The position numbers and the translations under genes were made by a program. Positions 54,463 through 62,566 of a stretch of DNA of 64,000 nt are shown in pieces. Positions within the stretch are counted from its first letter, which is position 1; each line of letters opens with the position of its first letter. The stretch is from positions 62,001-126,000 of the forward strand of contig NZ_JABBNC010000002.1 in the NCBI RefSeq assembly GCF_012933445.1. Direction: 5' to 3'. The stretch is from Actinoplanes sp. TBRC 11911 (GTDB taxonomy: Bacteria; Actinomycetota; Actinomycetes; Mycobacteriales; Micromonosporaceae). Under the pieces are notes generated by a model, which saw only the letters and a program-made list of their open reading frames with translations, ran no database searches and was not told the DNA's origin.

Positions 54463-56418
54463 TCACAGCAAGGTCATCTGTTCCGGCTCGGCGCCGGAGT
54501 CGGTGTCGGGTGTGGTGTTGTCGCCCAGGTCGTCGACCACCACGCGCTCGGAGAAGGGCCGGCCGCGCAACAGGCCGTGGCGGCGAGCGGCCATCCGGAC
54601 CCGGGCGGCGATCTCCTGCTGGTAGGTCTGCGGCAGGTACGAACCCTTGCGGTAGAGCTCGCGATACGTCGCCGCCAGTTCCGGGTGTGTGCGGGTGAGC
54701 CACGCGGCGTACCACTCGCGGGCGCCAGGGCGCAGGTGCAGCGGGATGGGCGTGACACTCGAGGCGCCGGTGGCCGCGATCGCCGCGACGGTCTCGTCGA
54801 TCGACTCGTCGGTGTCGGTGAGACCGGGCAGGATCGGTGCCATCAGCACGCTCACGTCAAAACCGGCGTCGGTGAGGCGGCGCACCGCGTCCAGGCGGCG
54901 GCGTGGGCTCGGCGTGCCCGACTCGACGGCCCGCCACATCGTCTCGTCGACGAAACCGATCGACATCGCGACGCCGACCCGCGTCACCTCGGCGGCCTGT
55001 TTCAGCAGATCGAGGTCGCGCAGGATGAGCGTGCCCTTGGTCAGGATCGAGAACGGGTTGGCGTGATCGCGCAGAGCCGTGATGATCTCCGGCATCAGGC
55101 GGTACCGGCCCTCGGCGCGTTGGTACGGGTCGACGTTCGTGCCCATCGCGATCGGCTGGCCGGACCAGCGCGGTGCGGCCAGCTCCTTGCGGACCAGCTC
55201 GCCCGCGTTCACCTTGACGACGACCTTGGTGTCGAAGTCGTGGCCGGCGTCGAGGTCGAGATAGGTGTGCGTGTTGCGCGCGAAGCAGTTGTGGCTGACC
55301 ACGCCGTCGGCGATGAAGTCGCCCGTGCCGGTGGAGATGTCGAACAGCGGCAGCGTGAGGCCGAGATCCTCGATGTCGACGACCGCTAGCTCGCGGCTGC
55401 CGCGCACGCCTGCCCCGGAGGCGTCCAGCGGGGCGTCGGTCACGCCGGTGAGGTGGCGGAAGCGCAGCGCGGCCCAAAGGTCGCGGTCGATCTCGACGGT
55501 GGCCGGGCCGCCGCGGCGGCCACGCACCGGGCTGCGGCTCGGCAGCCCGAGATGGGTCAGCGCGTCGGTCACCCGGCTGAGGAACAGCTGATCGGTGCTG
55601 GCGAACGTGACGGCGAGCCGGTCGGCATGCCCGGCGGCGCCGAACGCACCCGCCAGGAAACCGCGGTACCACGCGGAGGTCGGTATCTCCGGCCATCGCA
55701 GCGCCTCGTGCAGCGGGATCTCCTGGAGATACGCGTCGGCGCGTGCCCACGCCGCGCCCTGCGGCGCAGGGTGGTCGGCTCGGGAGGCGTCGCCGCGGAC
55801 CAGGCCGCAGAGGAAGCCGGCCTGGTAGTCCGGGGACTCCTTGGGCGGCTCGGCGAAGCGGCCGACGCCGAGCATCAGGTCGCCGACGGCCAGCGCGGGC
55901 TGGTGGGCCTCGGCGGGGCTGACGTGGCGCCAGCCGCGGTCGGTCAGGAACCGGTGATCGCCGCTGGCGACCAGGCGGGTGCCGTCGGCGAGGGTCACAC
56001 GGAAGGCGGGCTTGGTGGTGGACCAGTGGTCGAGGACCGTGGTCGGCACATACCGCCGGCAGACGCCGGCGCCCATCGTGCCCATCACGGCGTCGCCGGG
56101 GCGCAGCTCGGCGAGCGGCCGGGTGGAGCCGTCGGCCATCAGGATCGGGGTGTCGCCGGCCAGGCAGTAGGCGCAGGCGTGGGAACACCCGCGATAGGGG
56201 TTTATGGTCCAGTCGAACGGCACGCGGGAAGCTCCGGGAACCCGGTTGATGAGGCTCTTCGCTCGAATCTCGTAGAACGTCATGCCGGCGAAGCCGGGCG
56301 TGTCGAACGTGCGGACCGTGGCACCGGGCAGCGCCAGTGGCAGGGGTGTCGCCCCCGGCGCTGCCCTGTCCAGGAGCGAATCGCCGTCGGTGGGAGCCGA
56401 CAGGTGAGACCATCGCAT
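54463..56418 (-). CDS. Rv2578c-type radical SAM protein containing an intein
   Basis: 651-residue precursor. After removal of a 293-residue intein (C85-N377) the host protein is about 358 residues, close to Rv2578c. The intein splits the 4Fe-4S motif CSHACAY|CFARN just before the third cysteine; the rest of the SAM barrel follows (FDTKVVVKVN, MGTNVDPYQRAEGRY, FSILTKGTLILRD). Related to SplB-like proteins; substrate unknown. ATG 56418 has TCGAAT six bases upstream (leaderless) and matches the family start (MRW). Unspliced protein could not bind the cluster properly. Confidence 0.92.
   Translation of the reverse strand: MRWSHLSAPTDGDSLLDRAAPGATPLPLALPGATVRTFDTPGFAGMTFYEIRAKSLINRVPGASRVPFDWTINPYRGCSHACAYCLAGDTPILMADGSTRPLAELRPGDAVMGTMGAGVCRRYVPTTVLDHWSTTKPAFRVTLADGTRLVASGDHRFLTDRGWRHVSPAEAHQPALAVGDLMLGVGRFAEPPKESPDYQAGFLCGLVRGDASRADHPAPQGAAWARADAYLQEIPLHEALRWPEIPTSAWYRGFLAGAFGAAGHADRLAVTFASTDQLFLSRVTDALTHLGLPSRSPVRGRRGGPATVEIDRDLWAALRFRHLTGVTDAPLDASGAGVRGSRELAVVDIEDLGLTLPLFDISTGTGDFIADGVVSHNCFARNTHTYLDLDAGHDFDTKVVVKVNAGELVRKELAAPRWSGQPIAMGTNVDPYQRAEGRYRLMPEIITALRDHANPFSILTKGTLILRDLDLLKQAAEVTRVGVAMSIGFVDETMWRAVESGTPSPRRRLDAVRRLTDAGFDVSVLMAPILPGLTDTDESIDETVAAIAATGASSVTPIPLHLRPGAREWYAAWLTRTHPELAATYRELYRKGSYLPQTYQQEIAARVRMAARRHGLLRGRPFSERVVVDDLGDNTTPDTDSGAEPEQMTLL
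55288..56166 (-). mobile_element. Intein with degenerate LAGLIDADG endonuclease
   Basis: Splicing blocks: Cys1 in CLAGDTPI (block A), GDHRFLT (block B, with His), GDFIADGVV (block F) and SHN followed by Cys+1 (block G). The central 130 residues hold two LAGLIDADG-like helices, AGFLCGLVRGDAS and YRGFLAGAFGAAG. The second has Ala where the catalytic acid should be, so splicing seems intact but homing is probably lost. 293 codons; GC and codon use match the host, which suggests an old insertion. Confidence 0.9.
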
Positions 56419-56523
56419 GACGGAATTCGAACACATGTTCGATCCCGCTGTCCACTCAACCCGGTGTGTCGGTCCGCACGGCGTGTCGATCAAGGCGGGC
56501 ACGCGTACCGGAGAAAAGAGAAA

Positions 56524-56555
56524 GGGCCCGCGGACCGAAACCGGTCCGCGGGCCC
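56524..56555 (-). terminator. Terminator of trxA
   Basis: A perfect 14-bp stem GGGCCCGCGGACCG with loop GTTT (minus strand), followed by TTTCTCTTTTCT: strong intrinsic terminator 20 bp after the trxA stop. Confidence 0.9.
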
Positions 56556-56574
56556 CTCGCTATATTTACCGAGC

Positions 56575-56937
56575 TCAGTGGCTGTGCGCGGCGAGCTGCT
56601 TGCGCACCTCGTCCATGTCGAGCTTCTCGACCTGGTCGATCAGGTTCTCGAGAGCCGACTCCGGCAGGGCGCCGGGCTGCGCGAACACGATCACGCCGTC
56701 GCGGACCGCCATGAGGGTCGGGATCGAGCGAATGTCGAACTTCGCCGCGAGCTCCTGCTGGTCCTCGGTGTCGACCTTGCCGTACGTGATGGTCGGGTGG
56801 TTCTCCGAGGAGCGCTCGAAGGTCGGCGCGAACCGGTGGCAGGGTCCGCACCAGTCGGCCCAGAAGTCCACCAGGACGATTCCGTCCTTGGCGGTGACCT
56901 CGTCGAAGTTCTCAGCGGTCAGTGCAACCGTCGCCAT
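56575..56937 (-). CDS. trxA: Thioredoxin
   Basis: 120-residue cytosolic disulfide reductase with active site WCGPCH in VDFWADWCGPC, cis-Pro segment RSIPTLMAVRDG and a short extra C-terminal helix ending in His-rich AAHSH. The first position after CGPC is H in place of the usual K/R. ATG 56937 with GGAGACA upstream. A 290-bp upstream stretch precedes it, with A+T-rich repeats of AACGA near 57070-57085. Confidence 0.93.
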   Translation of the reverse strand: MATVALTAENFDEVTAKDGIVLVDFWADWCGPCHRFAPTFERSSENHPTITYGKVDTEDQQELAAKFDIRSIPTLMAVRDGVIVFAQPGALPESALENLIDQVEKLDMDEVRKQLAAHSH

Positions 56938-57225
56938 GATGTCTCCGTCCCGGGAAATTTGGCTTGCGTGCGTTGTAACCCATCATCCCCACTCGCCATT
57001 CCCACCACGTGCGCAGCGACACATCTCGCCATCGTGAAAAATGAAACGCGGTGTTGGTCGGGGGCAACTCATCGTAACGATAACGAAGCAACACGCTTGC
57101 GTTCTCGAAGCAACTTGTAACGTCTGCTTTGCCGTGCGTAATCCCGACATCGCACGCCGGGCCGGGACACGTGGCAGCTCATGACCGAGATCGATGCGAC
57201 GCACGGTAACGAATAACAAAGTTAA

Positions 57226-57243
57226 TTGTGAGTTGAGTCACAA
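57226..57243. promoter_or_regulatory. Palindromic regulator site, CRP- or Rex-like
   Basis: TTGTGAGTTGAGTCACAA is a perfect inverted repeat (6-bp arms, 6-bp spacer). It fits TGTGA-N6-TCACA (CRP/FNR family) exactly, and the Rex consensus at 12 of 14 positions. It lies 16 bp before a candidate small ORF and 130 bp before trmH. Confidence 0.7.
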
Positions 57244-57258
57244 CTGAGGAACCTTCAC

Positions 57259-57360
57259 ATGCATACGCACGGTGAGGCAGACTTGCCCTTCAACAGAGCG
57301 TGGGCGGCGGGTGCCGGGGAGGGCCCCGCCGCTCATTGCGTCTTCACCCGGCTGGGTTAG
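57259..57360 (+). CDS. Candidate 33-residue small protein
   Basis: ATG 57259 has GAGGA eight bases upstream and opens a 33-codon frame starting MHTHGEADLPFNRAWAAG and ending CVFTRLG. Third positions are mostly G/C. Its TAG stop forms the start of TAGCGT, the likely -10 of trmH. No family recognised; a CRP/Rex-type palindrome sits just upstream. Could also be an upstream leader without function. Confidence 0.4.
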   Translation: MHTHGEADLPFNRAWAAGAGEGPAAHCVFTRLG

Positions 57361-57371
57361 CGTAACCGCCC

Positions 57372-58004
57372 ATGATTGCCGGTGAGGACGAGTCCGCCGA
57401 GGTCGGCGTGGGGCCATGGCAGGGCGAGTGGCCGACCGATTCCCGGTACGACCCGGAATTGCTCGCGCACGGTGATCGACGCAACGTGGTCGACCGTTAT
57501 CGCTATTGGTCGCGCGAAGCCGTCGTCGCCGATCTGGACACCCGCCGGCACGAGTTCCACGTCGCCATCGAGAACTGGCAGCACGATTTCAACATCGGCA
57601 CCGTGGTGCGCAACGCCAACGCGTTCCTCGCCGCCGAGGTGCACATCGTCGGGCTGCGGCGCTGGAACCGGCGTGGCGCCATGGTCACCGATCGCTACCA
57701 GCACGTCCGCCATCACCCCACGATCGAGGACTTCACCGCCTGGGCCGCCGGGCAGGAGCTCCCGGTGATCGGGATCGACAATTTGCCCGGTTCGCGGCCG
57801 ATGGAGACGACGACGCTCCCGCGCCGATGCGTTCTCCTTTTCGGCCAGGAGGGGCCCGGGCTTTCCGAGCCGGCGCGGGCCGCCTGCTCCCAGCTCTTCT
57901 CGATTGCCCAGTACGGGTCGACGCGCTCGATCAACGCCGGAGTCGCCAGCGGTATCGCGATGCACGCGTGGATCCGGGCGCACGCGGGACCGCCCCCGAC
58001 CTGA
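57372..58004 (+). CDS. TrmH/SpoU family RNA methyltransferase
   Basis: SAM-dependent 2'-O-methyltransferase with the trefoil-knot fold, 210 residues. The three motifs are NIGTVVRNANAF, LLFGQEGPGLS and SINAGVASGIAMHAW. Modifies tRNA or rRNA ribose; the exact target is unknown. ATG 57372 has TAGCGT eight bases upstream and no Shine-Dalgarno. Confidence 0.9.
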   Translation: MIAGEDESAEVGVGPWQGEWPTDSRYDPELLAHGDRRNVVDRYRYWSREAVVADLDTRRHEFHVAIENWQHDFNIGTVVRNANAFLAAEVHIVGLRRWNRRGAMVTDRYQHVRHHPTIEDFTAWAAGQELPVIGIDNLPGSRPMETTTLPRRCVLLFGQEGPGLSEPARAACSQLFSIAQYGSTRSINAGVASGIAMHAWIRAHAGPPPT

Positions 58005-58008
58005 GCGG

Positions 58009-58023
58009 CACCCCCTCGGGGTG
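58009..58023 (+). terminator. Short hairpin after trmH
   Basis: CACCCC (58009-58014) pairs with GGGGTG (58018-58023) over CTC, four bases after the stop codon. Confidence 0.5.
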
Positions 58024-58087
58024 AAATCCTCCGATCGGCCCCGGTTCTGGCGATCCGCTTGACGGGGACCCCCGGTGCCATCACGGT

Positions 58088-58768
58088 ATGTGTGTGGGTG
58101 TCACCGTCAGTTGCCCCAGGTGCGGAGCGCAGGTCCGGAAGCCGGATCTGATGCATAGCGGCTGGCGTTGCGACACGTGTGGCGAGGTGCCCCCGTTCCA
58201 CGTGGCCGAGCACATCAACGCGGAGATCGTCGAGAGTGTGCTGCGGCATGACGTTGCGACCGCCGAGCGGGTGCCCTTCTGGTGCCCGTGGCCACTCCCC
58301 GCCGGGTGGATGGTGACCGGTGTCGGCTGGGCGGGTGACGATCGTACGGGCGTACGCGCGACCGCCCTGTCCTGCAGTGGCCCGGAACCGCTCGGCGGCG
58401 GCCCGGCCGATGTGATGCTGATCGCCGAGATCCCCGGCGTCGGGCTCGGTACGCGTTTTGCCGGGATTCCGGGCACCGACCCGGGCTATTTGATTGCCGA
58501 GGCACTCGCCGACCCCAATGGACACGCGGGTCCACATGCCAAGATCAAGGCAGCTGGGCACCCTACTCCACTGTGGTGCGTCAAGTCCCCAGAGGATCGA
58601 AGCGCCTACGTGAGTGAGGCCAAAGGAATGTGGCTCTATGCGGTAGCGTGGCCGGCAAGCGCGGGTTACTTCCTAGCGGAGCACGTGGTCCTGCACGATC
58701 TTTGCGAGGGGGTGCCACCCGAGCTTGTGTACGGAGCGCCGTCTCCGTACCTGCATGGACGGGTCTGA
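58088..58768 (+). CDS. DUF6758-like protein with N-terminal zinc ribbon
   Basis: 226 residues. The N-terminal zinc ribbon CPRCG...CDTCG (residues 9-32) is followed by a conserved actinobacterial domain (RVPFWCPWPLPAGWMVTGVGWAGDD, LWCVKSPEDRSAYVSEAKGMWLYAVAWPASAGY). No catalytic motif recognised. ATG 58088 gives MCVGVTVSCPRCG; a GTG at 58094 is also possible. Function unknown. Confidence 0.75.
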   Translation: MCVGVTVSCPRCGAQVRKPDLMHSGWRCDTCGEVPPFHVAEHINAEIVESVLRHDVATAERVPFWCPWPLPAGWMVTGVGWAGDDRTGVRATALSCSGPEPLGGGPADVMLIAEIPGVGLGTRFAGIPGTDPGYLIAEALADPNGHAGPHAKIKAAGHPTPLWCVKSPEDRSAYVSEAKGMWLYAVAWPASAGYFLAEHVVLHDLCEGVPPELVYGAPSPYLHGRV

Positions 58769-58898
58769 TTCGAGGGTCCTGACCAGCGGGAACGGTATCG
58801 GCTTTTCGGGCACATTGTTCACACCGAGCGACGAAGCTGATACCGTCAGTACTGCCGCGGCGCTGACCGTCACCCGCACTAACAGGAGAAGGCCCGCC

Positions 58899-59057
58899 AT
58901 GATCAAGAAGGTTCTGACCTGGCTTGGTATCGCGTTCTTGATCTTTTTCATCGCCTTCAACCCGAACTCGGCGGCATCCGTCTTCGAGTCACTCGGGGGC
59001 ACGATCGCCGACATTGCCCGAGGCTTCGGCACGTTCTTTACGAACCTCGTCGCTTAG
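58899..59057 (+). CDS. Small single-helix membrane protein
   Basis: 52 residues: basic start MIKKVLTW, one membrane helix LGIAFLIFFIAFNP, then an amphipathic tail (VFESLGGTIADIARGFGTFF). AGGAGAAGG lies upstream of ATG 58899. Its TAG stop is part of TAGCAT, the apparent -10 of the PH-domain gene nine bases on. Similar small proteins accompany PH-domain genes in other actinobacteria; role unknown. Confidence 0.7.
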   Translation: MIKKVLTWLGIAFLIFFIAFNPNSAASVFESLGGTIADIARGFGTFFTNLVA

Positions 59058-59066
59058 CATCTCCAC

Positions 59067-59897
59067 ATGGGGAGTCCGGCTGAGCCACACGAGCCTCGAG
59101 GTGAGGGTGCTGGTCGCCCTCAGGACGACGACGACTTCACGTACCACGACCCGGCGTTGGATCCGGACGGTGAGTACGCACGTCGCCGCCCCTATTCGGA
59201 CGGTCCCGGCTTCTCGCCGGATGCGGGTTATGCCGAGGATGCCGGTTATGCGACCGACCCCGGTGAATACGAAGCTCCGGTGTTCACTCAGGAGGAGCTG
59301 CAGGGTCTCGGCCCCGAGGGTGGCGGCGGCGGACCGCGCCGGGTGCTGCCGCTCGAGGACGAGCCGACCACACTGGTCGCACGCTATCTCTTCCCGACCG
59401 AGCGATACCGCGGCGAGTGGAAACGCCACTGGATCCACCTCTCCGCTCCACTCGCGATCGGCGCCGGCGCGACGCTCGCTCTCGGCTATCTCGCCGGCTT
59501 CCTGACCAGGCAGAACATCGATGGTCTCGTCACCGTCGCGGTGCTCATCTGGCTCGCCGTGATCGGCTGGGTGGCCTGGAAGGTCTTCGACTGGTACTTC
59601 GACCGGTTCATCCTGACCAACAAGCGAGTGATGGTCGTCAACGGCATCGTCACCCGTAAGGTCGCGATGATGCCGCTGCTGCGGGTCACCGACATGAAGT
59701 ACGAGCAGTCCGCGCTCGGGCGCATGCTCAGCTACGGCACGTTCGTGCTCGAATCGGCCGGCCAGGATCAGGCGCTGCGCGAGGTCAAGCATCTGCCCAA
59801 CCCCAACGAGCTTTATCTACGCGTCGTCGAGGAGATGTACGAGCCGCAGGCCGTCGAGGCGCGACTCGGCAAGGACGGCGAAGGGGACGACGCCTGA
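59067..59897 (+). CDS. Bacterial PH-domain (YdbS/bPH2-like) membrane protein
   Basis: 276 residues: an acidic, Tyr/Gly-rich N-terminus of 95 residues, two membrane helices (SAPLAIGAGATLALGYLAGF and VTVAVLIWLAVIGWVAWKVF), then a bacterial PH domain (YFDRFILTNKRVMVVNGIVTRKVAMMPLLRVTDMKY, YGTFVLESAGQDQALREVKHLPNP). Membrane-associated, ligand unknown. Leaderless: TAGCAT six bases before ATG 59067. Confidence 0.87.
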   Translation: MGSPAEPHEPRGEGAGRPQDDDDFTYHDPALDPDGEYARRRPYSDGPGFSPDAGYAEDAGYATDPGEYEAPVFTQEELQGLGPEGGGGGPRRVLPLEDEPTTLVARYLFPTERYRGEWKRHWIHLSAPLAIGAGATLALGYLAGFLTRQNIDGLVTVAVLIWLAVIGWVAWKVFDWYFDRFILTNKRVMVVNGIVTRKVAMMPLLRVTDMKYEQSALGRMLSYGTFVLESAGQDQALREVKHLPNPNELYLRVVEEMYEPQAVEARLGKDGEGDDA

Positions 59898-59982
59898 TCG
59901 GCAGCCTTTGATGTCTGCCGTGTGATGAAGGGATCTCGTGGCAACACGGTCGCGGGGTGTATCCGGCCGGTAGCGTTTCCGG

Positions 59983-60837
59983 GTGGCCCGAATCGACCTG
60001 CACTGCCATTCGACCGCCAGCGATGGCACGCTGACCCCCGCGCAGCTGGTGCGGGCGGGCGCGGCGGCGGGTCTGACCGTCATGGCGATCACGGACCACG
60101 ACACCACCGGCGGGTGGGCGCAGGCCGCCGCGGCACGCCCGGAGGGTCTGCGTCTGGTCCGCGGCGCCGAGCTGTCCTGCCGCTGGTACGGCGCCGCGCA
60201 GTACCCGATCGCCCTGCACATGCTCGCCTACCTGTTCGACCCGGACGAGCCGCGGCTGGCCGCCGACCTGGCCGAGCTGCGGTCCGATCGTGAGCAGCGC
60301 GGTGAGAAGATCGTCGAAAAGTTGCGCGCCGACGGCGTTCCGATCACCTGGGGCGAGGTGCGCGACTACGCCGCGGGTGGCTCGGTGGGGCGCCCGCACA
60401 TCGCGCAGGCCCTGATCCGGGCCGGGCTGGTCCGCACCACGAACGAGGCGTTCGCCTCCCGGTGGCTGGGCGCACGCTACTTCGTACCCAAGGCCGATCT
60501 TGATGTTTTTGAGGCCGTACGCGCTGTTCGGGCGGCCGGCGGAGTTGCCGTGTTCGCGCATCCGCGGGCCACGGTGCGCGGGCGGGTGGTGCCGGATCAG
60601 CTGATCGAGGAGCTCGCCGACGCCGGCCTTTTCGGACTCGAGGCGGGCCACGAGGATCACTCGCCCGCCGAGCAGGCCGACGTGCGCGCCCTGGCGGACC
60701 GGCTCGGACTGGTCGTCACCGGATCGTCGGACTTCCATGGGACGCACAAGACGGTCGAGCTGGGTGCCTACACGACGGACCCGGAGGCGTACGAGAAAAT
60801 TGTGTCGGCGGCCACCGGCGTCACCGTCCTCGGGTGA
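59983..60837 (+). CDS. PHP domain phosphoesterase
   Basis: 284-residue metal-dependent phosphoesterase: RIDLHCHSTASDGTLTP, AITDHDTTGG, GAELSC, VFAHPRAT, GLEAGHEDH and SSDFHG supply the metal ligands. Related enzymes hydrolyse 3',5'-bisphosphates or RNA 5' ends (RNase AM type). GTG 59983 has TAGCGT six bases upstream and no Shine-Dalgarno (leaderless). Confidence 0.92.
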   Translation: MARIDLHCHSTASDGTLTPAQLVRAGAAAGLTVMAITDHDTTGGWAQAAAARPEGLRLVRGAELSCRWYGAAQYPIALHMLAYLFDPDEPRLAADLAELRSDREQRGEKIVEKLRADGVPITWGEVRDYAAGGSVGRPHIAQALIRAGLVRTTNEAFASRWLGARYFVPKADLDVFEAVRAVRAAGGVAVFAHPRATVRGRVVPDQLIEELADAGLFGLEAGHEDHSPAEQADVRALADRLGLVVTGSSDFHGTHKTVELGAYTTDPEAYEKIVSAATGVTVLG

Positions 60838-60888
60838 GACCTGCCGCAGGGTCTGCCCGAAACGGCGGTTCGCCCCTAGCTTGATCCG

Positions 60889-61500
60889 GTGAATCTCAAG
60901 TTCCTGGGCGAAGTCTTCGTGACGTTGTTGGTGATCGTCGACCCGCCGGGCATGGTGCCCGTCTTCCTGGCCATGACCAGCGGGCTGACGCATCGGGATC
61001 GGATCAAGGCGGGGACGTCGGCAGTTTTGCTCGCGTTAGCCGTGATCGTCGGGTTCGCGGTGGCGGGCCGGCAGCTGCTGGATTACCTCCACGTGCAACT
61101 GCCCGCGCTGCAGGGCGCCGGCGGACTGCTGCTCATCCTGGTCGCGTTGGAGCTGCTCACGGGCAAGAGCGACGGGCTGGACGCGGACATCCAGACGACC
61201 AACGTCGCGCTGGTTCCCATCGGTACGCCGTTGCTGGCCGGCCCTGGCGCGATCGTGGCCACGATGCTGTTCGTGCGGCGGGCCGAGGGTCCGGCCGACT
61301 ACGTGCTGATCGGCGTCGGCATCGTGCTGGTGATGTTCGTGGTGTGGCTGGTGCTGCGCTACTCCGGGCTGATCGTCAAGCTGTTGCGACCGGCCGGAAT
61401 CGAGGTTCTGACCCGCATCGCCGGGCTGCTGCTGGCCGCGATCGCAGTCCAGTTGATCGCGGATTCGGTGTTCGCGTTCGTGCGCCTCTACGGCGGCTGA
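60889..61500 (+). CDS. MarC family integral membrane protein
   Basis: 203 residues, six membrane helices, UPF0056/MarC family: VDPPGMVPVFLAMTSG, GGLLLILVALELLTG, PLLAGPGAIVATM and RIAGLLLAAIAVQLIADS. Physiological role unknown despite the name. GTG 60889 has TAGCTT six bases upstream (leaderless). Confidence 0.9.
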   Translation: MNLKFLGEVFVTLLVIVDPPGMVPVFLAMTSGLTHRDRIKAGTSAVLLALAVIVGFAVAGRQLLDYLHVQLPALQGAGGLLLILVALELLTGKSDGLDADIQTTNVALVPIGTPLLAGPGAIVATMLFVRRAEGPADYVLIGVGIVLVMFVVWLVLRYSGLIVKLLRPAGIEVLTRIAGLLLAAIAVQLIADSVFAFVRLYGG

Positions 61501-61537
61501 CCGAATTCTTGTCATACGGTGCTGGCAGGATTACCGC

Positions 61538-62434
61538 GTGCCTTCCACCCGACCCCGCGGTCTTCCCTCCGCCGGTGCTGCGGTCCCCGAGCAGCTCGGC
61601 TTCGACGGCATGCCCGAGCGGCTGTTCGTCTGCACGCCGAGCAGGCTGGGGGCGTTCGCCGACTGCCCACGGCGCTATCGCTACACCTATGTTGATCGTC
61701 CGGTGCCGCCCAAGGGCCCGCCGTGGGCGCACAACTCGCTGGGTGCGAGTGTGCACACCGCGCTGAAGAACTGGTATGCGCTGCCGGTCGATCGGCGCGG
61801 GCGCGACGCGTTGCCGCAGCTTCTCAAGGCCACGTGGGTTCGCGAGGGCTATCGCGACGTCGACCAGGAGCGTGCGACGTATCGGCACGCGCTCAACTGG
61901 CTCGACGCGTACGTGGCCGGTCTTGATCCGGACGACGAGCCGCTCGGGGTGGAGCGGGTGGTGGCGACGAAGACGGCGGTGCTGGCCTTCAACGGGCGAG
62001 CCGACCGCATCGACTCGCGCCCCGGCGCGGAGGGGCCCGAGGCGGTGATCGTCGACTACAAGACCGGCCGCAGCGGGCTGGCGGCCGACGACGCGCGCGG
62101 GTCGCAGGCGCTGGCGCTCTACGCGTACGCCGCGCAGCGCGTGTTCCGGCGCCCGTGCCATCGGGTGGAGCTGCACCACCTGCCCACCGGGACGGTGGCG
62201 GCGCATGAGCACACCGAGGAGTCGCTGGCCCGTCACCTGCGGCGGGCCGAGGACACGGCGCGCGACATCATGGCCGCCGAGCGGGCGGTGGCGGAGGGTG
62301 CGGATCCGGACGCGGAGTTCCCGACGAATCCGGGCTCGTTGTGTGGCTGGTGCGACTTCCGGAAGTCGTGCCCGGCGGGGGTGGAGGTGACGGCGAAGGA
62401 GCCGTGGTCGGCGGTGGAGCATTTGGGCAGCTGA
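61538..62434 (+). CDS. RecB/Cas4-like PD-(D/E)XK nuclease with Fe-S cysteines
   Basis: 298 residues. Start of the fold: TPSRLGAFADCPRRYRY; catalytic core FNGRADRIDSRP and AVIVDYKTGRS (D...D-x-K); QALALYAYA motif; C-terminal cysteines in LCGWCDFRKSCP, which with the N-terminal Cys form the 4Fe-4S staple of AddB/Cas4 nucleases. Stand-alone, with no helicase or cas gene nearby. Probably a DNA-end processing nuclease. GTG 61538 with AGGA upstream. Confidence 0.88.
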   Translation: MPSTRPRGLPSAGAAVPEQLGFDGMPERLFVCTPSRLGAFADCPRRYRYTYVDRPVPPKGPPWAHNSLGASVHTALKNWYALPVDRRGRDALPQLLKATWVREGYRDVDQERATYRHALNWLDAYVAGLDPDDEPLGVERVVATKTAVLAFNGRADRIDSRPGAEGPEAVIVDYKTGRSGLAADDARGSQALALYAYAAQRVFRRPCHRVELHHLPTGTVAAHEHTEESLARHLRRAEDTARDIMAAERAVAEGADPDAEFPTNPGSLCGWCDFRKSCPAGVEVTAKEPWSAVEHLGS

Positions 62435-62566
62435 ATCCGGCGAGCAGGGCCAGCGCACCGCGCGGAGGTGAGCAGGCGGGCCGCGAGGCGGTGGGCAGGC
62501 GGGGTCGGGCCGAATGTTCGGCCGGGTCAGTTCGCGCTGCGGCCGGGTGCCGGCGGCTGCGGTGGG

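Noticed and set aside
55453-57120. 555-codon plus-strand frame
   Set aside because: Runs antisense through the radical SAM gene, intein and trxA, all well supported on the other strand.
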